A DNA stretch of 64,000 nucleotides from Ga0077527 sp964531455. GTDB taxonomy: Bacteria > Pseudomonadota > Gammaproteobacteria > Burkholderiales > SG8-41. Positions 8,375-16,955 of the stretch are shown in pieces. The translations under genes and the position numbers were made by a program. The stretch spans positions 1 to 64,000 of the forward strand of contig CAZHFZ010000009.1 of the NCBI GenBank assembly GCA_964531455.1. Direction: 5' to 3'. Position 1 is the stretch's first letter; each line of letters begins with the position of its first letter. Below the pieces are notes generated by a model. The model worked only from the letters and a program-made list of their open reading frames with translations. It ran no database searches and was not told where the DNA came from.

Positions 8375-8986
8375 TCAGCTTTTCACACCTAACGCCGCGA
8401 GCACGCTTGCGCGCTGGTCCTTGGCGGCGGCGTTGACCGCGGTATACAGACTGCCGCCATGGGAATCCATCGCCACCAGCAGCGGGCCGAAGCCCTTGAT
8501 GCGGAATTTCCACAACGATTCGGGATTGAGGTCGTCGAGATCAACTTCTTCGATCTGTTCGATCCAGGTCGTTTCCAGCGCGGCGGTGCCGCCGATGATC
8601 GCCAAATACACACCGCCAAGGTCAGCAAAGGCTTTGGCCGAAGCGGCAAACAACCCACCCTTGCCGATGATGATGCGCACCCCGTACTGCTCCATCAGCG
8701 GACGCGTGAAACGCTCCATGCGCGCGCTGGTGGTGGTACCGATGCAGATCGGCGCGTAGCCCGAAGGATGCGCCTGCGTCTCACCGACCCATTTGACGTT
8801 GGGGGCGGTGTGCACCACCGCATGTCCCTTCAGATCGAAACGGGTCTTGCGACCATGGTCGAACATGTGGATCTGCGTGGCATCACGGATGCCGTACAGC
8901 GTCTGGTGCAGCGTGACCGTATCGTTGATACGCAGTTTTCGGACCTGCTCTTCCGTCACCGGCATATTGAGTTCGTAGTGCGCCAT
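8375..8986 (-). CDS. Class I fumarase / tartrate dehydratase beta subunit
   Basis: A 203-residue subunit equal to the C-terminal domain of class I [4Fe-4S] fumarases and to TtdB of L-tartrate dehydratase. It begins with the swivelling-domain pattern (LNMPVTEEQVRKLRINDTVTL), has the conserved GPTTSxRM-like stretch GTTTSARMERF near residue 88, and GKGGL near 112. It starts 15 bases after the alpha subunit stop, so the two make one enzyme that hydrates fumarate to malate or dehydrates tartrate to oxaloacetate. The genes for succinate oxidation in the same unit favour fumarase. Confidence 0.92.
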   Translation of the reverse strand: MAHYELNMPVTEEQVRKLRINDTVTLHQTLYGIRDATQIHMFDHGRKTRFDLKGHAVVHTAPNVKWVGETQAHPSGYAPICIGTTTSARMERFTRPLMEQYGVRIIIGKGGLFAASAKAFADLGGVYLAIIGGTAALETTWIEQIEEVDLDDLNPESLWKFRIKGFGPLLVAMDSHGGSLYTAVNAAAKDQRASVLAALGVKS

Positions 8987-9001
8987 ATCGGTATCCCGTA
9001 T

Positions 9002-9877
9002 CTAGTACCCGTACGTCAGGCCTTGCGGCGTGAAGGTGGCGCGCGCGCGCCGCGCCGAATGGCACTGCATATTGACCGCAACAGGGTTCATCGTGATGTG
9101 CGTGGCTGCCGTTTCAACATGCACCGCAAACGCGGTGGAATCGCCGCCCAGGCCCTGGGCGCCGACGCCCAGTTTATTGACCACGGCACTGAGTTCAGCT
9201 TCAAGCTTCGCGCCTTCCGGATCTTCACATTGACTGCCCAGCGGCCGTGTCGCCGCGACTTTGGACAGGTGCACGCACAGATCAGCCGTACCGCCAACGC
9301 CGACGCCGACAATCACCGGCGGGCAGCTCTTGCCCCCGGCCTCAAGCACGCAGTCAATGACAAAGGTCTTGATCGCGTCGATGCCGTCAGCGGGTATCGC
9401 CATTTTCAGCCACGAGTTGTTCTCCGAACCCGAACCCTTCGGAATCATCTCGATCGACAGCGTTTCAGCCTGCGCCGAAAAATCGATGTTGATCACCGGC
9501 ACATGACGGCCCCCGGAGGTGTGCAGATTTTTGCGCGTGGTTGGATGCACCACCGAGGAACGCAACGGATGCTCCTGGGTGGCGCGGGTGCAGCCACTGA
9601 CGATCGCCTGCTTCAGCGCGTGACCGTCAACTTCGACACCGCTACCGATCACCACGTTGTAAATCGGGATGCCCGTGTCTTGGCACAGCAGGTTGGTGTT
9701 GTCCTCAGCCACGGTGATATTGCGGATCATGGTGCCGAGGATGGCCTTGCCGGTGGCATTGGTTTCGGCGCGGTCCAGTCGCTGAAATCCCTGCTTGATG
9801 TCCGGCGGCAGCATCTTGAGCGCGCGTATATAGAGCTCTTTGCACGCTTCTTCTAACTGTTTGAGATCGACCTTCAC
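9002..9877 (-). CDS. Class I fumarase / tartrate dehydratase alpha subunit
   Basis: A 291-residue catalytic subunit with the cluster cysteines of class I fumarases: NLLCQDTGIP near residue 57, IVSGCTR near 90, and the third in KSCPPVIVGVGVGG near 195. The GTG at 9877 is taken as start because GAAGGTG lies 6 bases upstream and the protein then begins MKVDLKQLEEACKELY as in two-subunit relatives; the reading frame stays open to 9937 but has no ribosome site there. It pairs with the beta subunit directly downstream. The neighbouring TctC gene ends 82 bases upstream. Confidence 0.93.
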   Translation of the reverse strand: MKVDLKQLEEACKELYIRALKMLPPDIKQGFQRLDRAETNATGKAILGTMIRNITVAEDNTNLLCQDTGIPIYNVVIGSGVEVDGHALKQAIVSGCTRATQEHPLRSSVVHPTTRKNLHTSGGRHVPVINIDFSAQAETLSIEMIPKGSGSENNSWLKMAIPADGIDAIKTFVIDCVLEAGGKSCPPVIVGVGVGGTADLCVHLSKVAATRPLGSQCEDPEGAKLEAELSAVVNKLGVGAQGLGGDSTAFAVHVETAATHITMNPVAVNMQCHSARRARATFTPQGLTYGY

Positions 9878-9959
9878 GAATACACCTTCACTTGAATGAA
9901 AACCCGGGGACCGGTGCAGGGCATCGCGCCCGCACAAGCCGGCCGCCGTGATTGTTGCG

Positions 9960-10922
9960 TTACTTCACTTGCAGATTGCGTTCCTTGATGATCTTGGCCC
10001 AGCGCGCCGACTCCGCCTTGATGTCTTTTGCAAATTCCTCAGACGTGTTTCCGACAGTTGTCATGCCGATTTCGTTGATGCGCTTGCGCAAATCCGCACC
10101 GCCCAGCGCCTTTACCGTGTCAGCGTGCACCTTTGCGATGACAGCCTTCGGCGTGCCGGTCGGAACCATAAAGCCGAACCAGCCGAGGTTTTCAAAACCA
10201 GGCAGCGTTTCTGCGACAGCCGGCACATTCGGCAGTTGTGCGGAACGCTCCTTGCTGGTCACCGCCAGAGCGCGCAGTTTGCCGGAATTGACGAGTGAAA
10301 TTGCCGCGGACAGGTTGGGCGTGACGAACTGGATCTGACCGCCGACGAGATCACTCACTGCCGGACCTTCACCCTTGTATGGCACGTGTGTGACATCAAT
10401 GCCCGATGCGTAAATGAAATTCTCCGCAGCGAGGTGCGTCTGCGTGCCGACACCGGCCGAGCCGAATGTCATCGACTTCGGCTTGGCCTTGGCCAGCGCG
10501 ATGAATTCCTTCAGCGTTTTTGCCGGATTGCTCGGATTGACAACAATGGCCTGTGGTCCGCTGGCCACATTGGTTACTGCGACCAGATCCTTCTCCGGGC
10601 TGAAAGGCATTTTTGCGTACATATGCTGGTTGGCCGTGACAATCGAGCCGGAGGTCATGAACAGCGTGTAGCCGTCCGGGTTTGACTTGGCGGCAATGTC
10701 GCCGCCGATGTTGCCGCCGGCCCCGGCGCGATTGTCGACCACCACCGGCTGCGCCCAACCTTCATTGAGTTTCTGCGCCACCAGTCGCGCCACGATATCG
10801 GTGGCGCCGCCGGGCGCAAACGGCACGATAATTCGCACCGGACGGTTGGGATAAACATCTGCAGCAAACGCTGTGGATGCGGCGAACATGCATGCCGCGG
10901 CGATCAATCCTGCTTTGCTCAT
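9960..10922 (-). CDS. Bug/TctC-family periplasmic substrate-binding protein (2)
   Basis: A 320-residue secreted binding protein. The ATG at 10922, preceded by GAGGAGAAAATA, opens a signal peptide cut at AFA-AD (residue 21). Family motifs: YPNRPVRIIVPFAPGGATDI, VVDNRAGAGGNIGGD, FGSAGVGTQTHLAAE, VTHVPYKGEGPA. It is a paralogue of the TctC protein at 5467-6444 but not a recent duplicate, since many positions differ. Permease genes are absent from the window. Its position between sulfatase and fumarase suggests it binds the carboxylate substrate of this pathway; the ligand cannot be read from sequence. Confidence 0.93.
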   Translation of the reverse strand: MSKAGLIAAACMFAASTAFAADVYPNRPVRIIVPFAPGGATDIVARLVAQKLNEGWAQPVVVDNRAGAGGNIGGDIAAKSNPDGYTLFMTSGSIVTANQHMYAKMPFSPEKDLVAVTNVASGPQAIVVNPSNPAKTLKEFIALAKAKPKSMTFGSAGVGTQTHLAAENFIYASGIDVTHVPYKGEGPAVSDLVGGQIQFVTPNLSAAISLVNSGKLRALAVTSKERSAQLPNVPAVAETLPGFENLGWFGFMVPTGTPKAVIAKVHADTVKALGGADLRKRINEIGMTTVGNTSEEFAKDIKAESARWAKIIKERNLQVK

Positions 10923-11020
10923 TATTTTCTCCTCACTGTCTGGTGTTGTTGGCTGCCATGCTGACCCGCGGATCACGATACCCGACGCCTCCGGGGGGAG
11001 CAAGCTACGGGCTGCTACTC

Positions 11021-12436
11021 TTAAAGTCCCAACGCTTCCGCGGCGAGAACGCGCAGATCCCGGGTCATTTTTTTGCGTATCGCCGCGTAGGCCGGTTTCT
11101 TGGCCACGTTGATCAGTTCGTAGGGATCCTTTTCCAGGTCATAGAGCTCGTCGAGTTCGCCATTGCGTGCGCGATTGACCCAGTGAATGTATTTGTAGCG
11201 ACCGGTACGAATCGCCCTGAAACTCATGCCGACCAGCCAGGGATAGGCATTCTCCGCCCAGTATTCGACAAGAAAAGACTTGCGCCAGCCGGAGCGCTTG
11301 CCACTGATCACCGGCAACAGTGAACGCCCCTGAATATGCTCTCCGGGTTTACCGCCGGCGATTTCAAGCAGCGTCGGAGCAATGTCCTGCAAAATCACCA
11401 GATCGCTCACACGTTTGCCGGCCTTGATTGATTTCGGCCAGCGTATGGTCAGCGGGGCGCGAATACCTTCCTCATAGGGGAATCGACGCTCGGGGCCGAG
11501 CCCGTGCTCGCCGAAAAAGTAGCCGTTGTCGCCTAGGAACAGGATTACCGTGTTGTCGAGTTCGCCGGTTTCCTCCAGCGCCTTGAACAACATGCCGACG
11601 CCCTCATCCACCGCCGCCATCATCGCCGCGCGCAGGCGGATCTCCTCCTGCTTGCCGGAGTGAATGGCGTCATGCATGATTTTCGAGGCCTCGGTCTTGC
11701 GCAGTTCCACCGCTTCCGCCCACACCGGTTTGTGCTTGAGGAACTCGGTGGGCTTCTGCATGTTTGGCTTCTTCGGGAATATGCATCCCTTGTACAGATT
11801 CTCGTGGCGCTTGGCCGGACGGTAGCCATCCATGCGGAACGAACCGTCAGCGGCCTGCTCGGCATCCGGATGCACCGCCTTGTGCGCAAACCACAGCGAC
11901 CATGGTTTATCGGCGTTTTTCCCCTTGCGCCGGCTTTTGCTCTTGATCCAGTCGACCGCCATCGTGTTCATGATGTCGGTTACATAACCCTTGTGCTGCA
12001 CGTATTTGCCGTTTTCGTTGAGCTTGGGATCGTAGAGATTGCCGTGGCCGTCATAGGCCACCCAGAAATCGTAACCGGGACGCGGCTTGCCGTCGTTGCC
12101 CATGTGCCATTTGCCGATGTGTGCGGTTTCGTATCCGAGACGTTGCAGTTCAAGGTGATAGTTCGGCAGACGATGGCTGGCCAGGTCGCGCGCGACGTTG
12201 TCGATGATGCCGTGGCGGCTGGCGTATTGGCCGGTCAGTATCGAGGCGCGGTTGGGTGAGCAGATCGACGTGGTATGGAAAGCGCGATCAAACATCACCC
12301 CCTCATGGGCAATACGATCAATATGCGGCGTTTTCATGTACGGATGGCCGCCGGCGCCGAACTCGTCGAAGCGCAGATCATCCACAAGGATCAGCAGGAT
12401 ATTCGGCTTCTTCGGTTTATTCTTTTTCATTTGCAT
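11021..12436 (-). CDS. Type I sulfatase (Cys-type), probably cytoplasmic
   Basis: A 471-residue member of the alkaline-phosphatase/arylsulfatase superfamily. The N-terminal metal site is NILLILVDDLRFDEFG near residue 13, the formylglycine motif CSPNRASILTG (CxPxR plus the TG tail) is at about residue 59, and the C-terminal metal pair is in FLGDNGYFFGEHG near 300. The start MQMKKNKPKKPN has no signal peptide, unlike many sulfatases, so it should act in the cytoplasm; maturation would need a formylglycine-generating enzyme elsewhere. GGAG lies 4-10 bases before the two possible ATGs (12436, 12430). It begins 23 bases after the SdhD-like gene, inside the catabolic unit. Substrate unknown; choline-sulfatase-like or phosphonate monoester hydrolase activity are alternatives. 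Confidence 0.9.
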   Translation of the reverse strand: MQMKKNKPKKPNILLILVDDLRFDEFGAGGHPYMKTPHIDRIAHEGVMFDRAFHTTSICSPNRASILTGQYASRHGIIDNVARDLASHRLPNYHLELQRLGYETAHIGKWHMGNDGKPRPGYDFWVAYDGHGNLYDPKLNENGKYVQHKGYVTDIMNTMAVDWIKSKSRRKGKNADKPWSLWFAHKAVHPDAEQAADGSFRMDGYRPAKRHENLYKGCIFPKKPNMQKPTEFLKHKPVWAEAVELRKTEASKIMHDAIHSGKQEEIRLRAAMMAAVDEGVGMLFKALEETGELDNTVILFLGDNGYFFGEHGLGPERRFPYEEGIRAPLTIRWPKSIKAGKRVSDLVILQDIAPTLLEIAGGKPGEHIQGRSLLPVISGKRSGWRKSFLVEYWAENAYPWLVGMSFRAIRTGRYKYIHWVNRARNGELDELYDLEKDPYELINVAKKPAYAAIRKKMTRDLRVLAAEALGL

Positions 12437-12459
12437 TTACTCCGCACGATTTACGGCAA

Positions 12460-12807
12460 TCAGACCAGATTCAGAAGAAAAGCCAGAACCACCACAAGCG
12501 ATACGCCGGCCGCAGTCGCGAGCAGCGTTTTCTGCCATTCGCGCCAGTCGAGAAACTCCATCATCAGCAGACGTACGCCGCCGGCCATGTGCGCGGCCAA
12601 CAGCAACACCAGTCCGGTTTCGGCAAATTTCACCAGAGGGTTGTGGGTCCACTCAAGAAAGCGGTCCAGCCCTGTCGCGCCATGAAAAGCCTGACCCAGC
12701 GCCCAGAAATGCAAGGGCAGGAATAAGGTCAGCAGCAGCCCTGACAGGCGATGGACAATAAAAGCCCAGTATGCGGGATGATTGCGCGAGCGGAAATCGT
12801 TTTTCAT
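12460..12807 (-). CDS. Succinate dehydrogenase-type membrane anchor (SdhD-like)
   Basis: A 115-residue inner-membrane protein with three predicted helices (about residues 16-40, 58-80, 88-113). FIVHRLSGLLLTLFLPLHFWAL and AAHMAGGVRLL carry histidines placed as in haem- or quinone-binding SDH anchors. Its ATG overlaps the stop of the SdhC-like gene in ATGA, showing translational coupling. With the SdhB- and SdhC-like proteins and the distant flavoprotein it would form a quinone-linked complex II. SdhC/SdhD naming is by position only. Confidence 0.82.
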   Translation of the reverse strand: MKNDFRSRNHPAYWAFIVHRLSGLLLTLFLPLHFWALGQAFHGATGLDRFLEWTHNPLVKFAETGLVLLLAAHMAGGVRLLMMEFLDWREWQKTLLATAAGVSLVVVLAFLLNLV

Positions 12808-13154
12808 GCAGAAGCCCCGCCGAATACGGCCATCACCGCACGCAAGCCCCACATCGCCAGGCTCAGTCCAACGACCGCAGCAAAGACATTGGCGCCTCGA
12901 CCACGCCAGTTGAACATTTCGGCCAGTATGGTGCGCAGTCCGATTGGCGCGTGCACGGAAACCGCCGCAACAAACACGGCATAGAACATGAACCAGCCGA
13001 CATTGCCCTGCGTACGACCGAGAATCTCCGCACCGCTGAGGCCGCTGCGCACCGCATAGATCATGGTGATCAGATGCACGACGACACACACCGCAAGCAC
13101 CATCGCGCTGAGCCGTTGCGCACCCCACAGCAGCACTTCGCTACGCCGGCTCAT
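12804..13154 (-). CDS. Succinate dehydrogenase-type membrane anchor (SdhC-like)
   Basis: A 116-residue protein with three hydrophobic segments. RLSAMVLAVCVVVHLITMIY near residue 14 holds the Arg/Ser pair and His seen in the quinone-site helix of SDH cytochrome b subunits, and HAPIGLRTILAE near 70 supplies a second His. It follows the SdhB-like gene after 54 AT-rich bases and overlaps the SdhD-like gene by 4. GGGGAGGG lies about ten bases before the ATG. Confidence 0.82.
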   Translation of the reverse strand: MSRRSEVLLWGAQRLSAMVLAVCVVVHLITMIYAVRSGLSGAEILGRTQGNVGWFMFYAVFVAAVSVHAPIGLRTILAEMFNWRGRGANVFAAVVGLSLAMWGLRAVMAVFGGASA

Positions 13155-13189
13155 GCGCTGCGACCCTCCCCGCAGATTAAATTTAAATT

Positions 13190-13203
13190 ATTGTTTTTAA
13201 ACA
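13190..13203 (+). repeat. AT-rich intergenic 14-mer, copy 2
   Basis: ATTGTTTTTAAACA in the 54-base AT-rich gap between the SdhB- and SdhC-like genes, identical to the copy at 4427-4440 in the opposite orientation. Both copies are followed, on the minus strand, by an AT run and then TCTGCGG. A one-mismatch copy is at 22151-22164. Confidence 0.4.
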
Positions 13204-13208
13204 TTTAT

Positions 13209-13922
13209 TTAGATCTCACCAGATAACGTGGCGGCCAATACCGCACGCTTCAATCCGGCAATGCCGGCAGTCGGCGAAAGCCCTTTCGGACAGCGCTCGG
13301 TACAGTTCAGATGGGTATGGCAGGCATGGCAACCGGCATCACCGGCAACCGCAGCCAGGCGTTCGGCGCGCTCGGTATCGCGCACATCGTTCACCAGCGT
13401 CCACGCGCGATTGAGCGCCGCGGGGCCCAGATAATCCTTGTTCCAGGTCACTACATCGCAGGCGCTGTAGCACACGCCGCAGCCGATGCATTCGATGCCG
13501 GCATCCACACGCTTGCGTTCCTTCGATTCCGGAGACACTTGCGCAAAAGCTTCCTTGCGCGTGGTGCTGCCTGCAAAACGACCTCGCGCCTTGGCCCACT
13601 TGTCGAAGAATTCGCTCATATCGGTGACCAGATCCTTGATCACCGGCAGGTTGCGCAACGGCGCGATCTCCACCTTGTTATCTTCTGCCACCTTGTCGAC
13701 ATGGGTACGGCAGGTCCAGCGCGACACGCCGTTGACCGTCATGGCGCATGAGCCGCAAACGCCGACTCGACAGGCAAACCGATAGGACAGTGTCGGATCA
13801 CATTTGCGCTGAACGTAAGTCACGACATCGAGTACGGTCTGGCTTTCCTGCCGCGGCACCTCAAATTCCTGGAAGCCACCGTTTTCGCTACCGCGCCAGA
13901 TTCTGACCTGAAGATTTTCCAT
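13209..13922 (-). CDS. Succinate dehydrogenase/fumarate reductase iron-sulfur subunit
   Basis: A 237-residue electron-transfer subunit. The [2Fe-2S] ferredoxin domain has CRVGVCGSCAMTVNG near residue 58 and a further Cys in RWTCRTH. The C-terminal domain has CIGCGVCYSAC near 150 and CHACHTHLNCTERCPKG near 203, matching the [4Fe-4S] and [3Fe-4S] sites of SdhB/FrdB. The start is ATG 13922 (MENLQVRIWRG); the ribosome site is weak. It follows the thiamine-diphosphate enzyme gene by 23 bases and precedes the anchor genes. Its flavoprotein partner is at 6537-8252. Confidence 0.93.
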   Translation of the reverse strand: MENLQVRIWRGSENGGFQEFEVPRQESQTVLDVVTYVQRKCDPTLSYRFACRVGVCGSCAMTVNGVSRWTCRTHVDKVAEDNKVEIAPLRNLPVIKDLVTDMSEFFDKWAKARGRFAGSTTRKEAFAQVSPESKERKRVDAGIECIGCGVCYSACDVVTWNKDYLGPAALNRAWTLVNDVRDTERAERLAAVAGDAGCHACHTHLNCTERCPKGLSPTAGIAGLKRAVLAATLSGEI

Positions 13923-13945
13923 ACGCAGGATTCCGTAAGACTCTA

Positions 13946-15601
13946 TTAATGTGCGCCGCCGGTTGTTGCTGCAGTCACTGTTGGCGCAGGCAGGCATTGA
14001 ATCATCACATTGACGCAAGCCGGTTTCCCGCTGGCCATTGCCCTCTGCAGTGCAGGCCGGAGTTCCGTAACACGGGTCACCAGTTCGCCATGACCACCCA
14101 GTGCCGCCACCGCCAGATCATAACGCGTGCCACCGGACAGTTCACAGCCATGTGCACGCTCCTTGCCGTAAGTGCGCAGTTGAATCTGATGTTCGGCGTT
14201 CCAGCAGGAATCGTTGCCGACCACAACCACCATCGGCACATTTGAACGCACCGCCGTATCAAACTCCATCAGATGAAAGCCGAAGGCACCGTCACCCATT
14301 ACCGCGATGACCGGTGCCCCGGGGCGGACCATGCGCGCCGCAAATGCAAACGGTACCCCGCTGCCGATGGAGCCGCCGGGGCCATTGATGATGCGGGTTG
14401 GCGCGCCGATGCAGGCCTGCGCCCACTGGCCAATTTCGCCGCCGTCGGCGACAAACACCGCATCCGCTATGCCCTTGAGCGCTTCCTGCACCGCGCGACC
14501 CAGTTCGACCGGATGCACCGGACCGGCATCGCCGCTGTTGATGTCGCGCCACGCGGCGGGACGGAAAGCCACCGCAGCGGCCACTTCGTCAAACCAGCCC
14601 TGCGCTGCTTTACGCGTTACGGTTTTGATCAGTACGCGCACGGCCGCGGCAGAATCCGCCTCCGCCGACAGCACTACCCTGGCGGCACCGAGGTTTGTTA
14701 CCGAGCGCTGCAATACGTCGTTTTCCGGATCAATCACCGCAAAACGGCAATCAGCCGCCACTGCCGGCGTCTTGCCGAATTTCAGTGTGAAATCAGGCTG
14801 TTTGCCAAGCAGCACCACCAGATCAGCCTTGGCCAACACGCCGGCAAAGGCGCCCAATGACGGATCATTGACCCCGCGCGGGCTTTCCATGCATACCGCC
14901 GGGACGCCGCTGGCATCAGCAAGCTGTTTCACCAACGCCGAAACCGGTGCCTGCGACATCACCGGGCCCAGTAAAATCAACGGCCTCTCCGCCGACTGCA
15001 GCAACGCTGCCAATGCGGCAGCCGATTTACTCTCCAGGGGGTGCTCCGCGGGCGCAAATTGTGCGGCGGTTGCGATTGCGCGGTCGCCATCGGCCACCTT
15101 GGCTTCAAGCACGTCAAACGGCAGACTCAAATGCACCGGCCCCGGACGACCCGAGCGAGCAATTCGGCAGGCCTTGGCAATGTCGGCGCCCAGCGATTCG
15201 GCGCTGGATGCGGTCCACGCCGCTTTCACCAGCGGAGCGGCAATATCAGCCTGACGCATCTCCTGGAATGAGCCTCGTCCCAGTTCATTCAGTGGGGCGT
15301 GCCCTGATAACAGCACTACGGGTGACTCCGAAGCGAGCGCGGTATACAGCGCGCCGACACCATTGGCATGCCCCGGACCGCCAGTCAGCATCACAATACC
15401 CGGCTCACCGGTCAGGCGCCCCCAGGCATCGGCCATGTGTACGGCGGCTCCCTCATAACGCACGTGAGTGATGTCCAGCTTCGCTTCGATCGCCGCGTCA
15501 TACAACGGCATGATGTGATTGCCGGACAGCGAAAACACACGGGTCAATCCGGCCGCAGCCAGCGAACGAGCCAGGATATCGGCGCCGCGCAAAGGGGTCA
15601 T
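13946..15601 (-). CDS. Thiamine-diphosphate-dependent enzyme (acetolactate synthase/benzoylformate decarboxylase superfamily)
   Basis: A 551-residue protein with the three-domain layout of this superfamily: N-terminal pyrimidine-binding domain with catalytic Glu in HVRYEGAAVHMADAWGR near residue 50, a central Rossmann-like domain, and the C-terminal diphosphate-binding domain with GDGAFGFHLMEFDTAVRSN ending at the metal-binding segment near 440-470. GGPGHANG near 75 is typical. ATG 15601 begins MTPLRGADILAR; readings further upstream lack family similarity. Reactions possible for the fold include 2-oxoacid decarboxylation and carboligation. I cannot choose among them. It lies between the UxaA-type lyase and the SdhB-like gene. 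Confidence 0.87.
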   Translation of the reverse strand: MTPLRGADILARSLAAAGLTRVFSLSGNHIMPLYDAAIEAKLDITHVRYEGAAVHMADAWGRLTGEPGIVMLTGGPGHANGVGALYTALASESPVVLLSGHAPLNELGRGSFQEMRQADIAAPLVKAAWTASSAESLGADIAKACRIARSGRPGPVHLSLPFDVLEAKVADGDRAIATAAQFAPAEHPLESKSAAALAALLQSAERPLILLGPVMSQAPVSALVKQLADASGVPAVCMESPRGVNDPSLGAFAGVLAKADLVVLLGKQPDFTLKFGKTPAVAADCRFAVIDPENDVLQRSVTNLGAARVVLSAEADSAAAVRVLIKTVTRKAAQGWFDEVAAAVAFRPAAWRDINSGDAGPVHPVELGRAVQEALKGIADAVFVADGGEIGQWAQACIGAPTRIINGPGGSIGSGVPFAFAARMVRPGAPVIAVMGDGAFGFHLMEFDTAVRSNVPMVVVVGNDSCWNAEHQIQLRTYGKERAHGCELSGGTRYDLAVAALGGHGELVTRVTELRPALQRAMASGKPACVNVMIQCLPAPTVTAATTGGAH

Positions 15602-15711
15602 TAGCAGGTTCTCTCGTTCAAAAAAAACAAAGACCGCGCAGAATCCGCGAACAGCCACAACGCATCGCCATGCATTGCAGCCGAACCACGGACCCCTTGC
15701 GGCCTGTTGGG

Positions 15712-16881
15712 TTAAGCGCTTTCGTACAGACGGGTCAGCACAAACTCGCGATGGCCCAGCGCTTCGGCAGCGGTCAACCGTCCGTTGCAGGTGCGCAGCA
15801 TGACTTCAATCAACTCGTCGCCGGTCTGGTCGAGGTTCTTCTCCCGCTGCAGCAGGCCTGAGCAGTCGTAATCGACGTGTTCGCTCATCGTGCGCACAGT
15901 GCGCGGATTCGCGGTGAGCTTGACAACCGGCACGATCGGATTGCCGATGACATTGCCCTGGCCGGTCGGGAACAGGTGCACCACATAACCGGAGGCGGCG
16001 CACAGCGTAACCATTTCAGCTGCGGCGGAGGATGAATCCATGAACCACAAGCCGGGCTTGGTCGGCTCTTCGGCTTTATCGAGCACGCCGATGACCTTGC
16101 ACTTCTTGCCGATTTTCTGGATGTTGCCCAGCGCTTTTTCCTCAATCGTGGTCAGACCGCCGGCAATATTGCCCTTGGTCGGCTGCGAATCGGACAGGTC
16201 GCTGGTTTTGTTTTTCTCGACGATTTCCTGGTAACGGTCAAACATGCGCATGAATTCCTTGCGCACTTCCGGAGTTGCGCAACGGTCGGCAACAATATTT
16301 TCGCCGCCGGTGATTTCGGTGGTTTCACCGAAACACATGGTCACGCCCAGCGGCTCGAGCTTGTCGAAGGCGCTGCCGACAGTGGGATTGGAGCCGCAGC
16401 CGGAGGTCGTATCGGACTCACCGCACTTGGTCGAAACCCACAGGTCGCTGATCGGGCACTCGACGCGCTGCAGTTCGGACGCCCATTGCACGTACTCCTT
16501 GGCCACTTTGGACGCACGCATGATGGTGTCATGGTCGCCATGCAGTTCAATGCCAAAGCCGGTGACTGGCTTGCCGGTCTTGGCAATGCCGTCGACGACT
16601 TTTTTAGCCCAGCCTTCTTCAATACAGATCACCACCACGGCGGCGACGTTGGGGTTGGCGCCCGCGCCGATGATGGTGCGGAAATGCAGGTCCAGGTCGG
16701 CGCCGAACTGCAGGCGGCCGTAAGGATGCGGAATCGCAATCGCGCCCTTGATGTTGTTGGCCACGGCTTCAGCAGCGGCGTTGGACAGATCGTCCACCGG
16801 CAGGATCAGGACATGGTTGCGGACACCAACGCGACCGTTCTCGCGGCGGTAGCCCATGAATGTGGTTTTGCTGTCGATCAT
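15712..16881 (-). CDS. UxaA-family large subunit, resembling SuyB (sulfolactate sulfo-lyase beta) and altronate dehydratase C-terminal part
   Basis: A 389-residue cytoplasmic protein beginning MIDSKTTFMGYRRENGRVGVRNHV. The opening GYRRENGRVGVRNHVLILP, IPHPYGR, CGESDTTSGCGSNPTVG near residue 150 and CFGETTEITGGE near 185 are the marks of the altronate/galactarate dehydratase C-terminal family. Here the N-terminal SAF domain is a separate gene 74 bases upstream, the arrangement of SuyAB, which splits 3-sulfolactate into pyruvate and sulfite. The length matches SuyB as I remember it. The alternative is a dehydratase for a sugar acid or hydroxy-dicarboxylate. Family sure, substrate open. Confidence 0.85.
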   Translation of the reverse strand: MIDSKTTFMGYRRENGRVGVRNHVLILPVDDLSNAAAEAVANNIKGAIAIPHPYGRLQFGADLDLHFRTIIGAGANPNVAAVVVICIEEGWAKKVVDGIAKTGKPVTGFGIELHGDHDTIMRASKVAKEYVQWASELQRVECPISDLWVSTKCGESDTTSGCGSNPTVGSAFDKLEPLGVTMCFGETTEITGGENIVADRCATPEVRKEFMRMFDRYQEIVEKNKTSDLSDSQPTKGNIAGGLTTIEEKALGNIQKIGKKCKVIGVLDKAEEPTKPGLWFMDSSSAAAEMVTLCAASGYVVHLFPTGQGNVIGNPIVPVVKLTANPRTVRTMSEHVDYDCSGLLQREKNLDQTGDELIEVMLRTCNGRLTAAEALGHREFVLTRLYESA

Positions 16882-16955
16882 TTGTATCTCCGTTTTGGAT
16901 CGGAATCGGGTTCGGGTTCGTGCCGGCCTGAAAGCCAGCTTTTACAAACCGTCTT

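Noticed and set aside
8268..8513. 81-codon minus-strand ORF with HRGHREHREQ repeats
   Set aside because: It is the translation of the palindromic CACAGAG element plus part of the fumarase beta gene in another frame.
8459..9856. 465-codon plus-strand ORF
   Set aside because: It lies antisense to both fumarase genes, which carry full family motifs; the long frame is a product of high GC at third codon positions.
12460..13128. 222-codon minus-strand ORF covering both anchor genes
   Set aside because: Its first part is the SdhC-like gene read in the wrong frame; only the part after the ATG at 12807 is the true SdhD-like gene.
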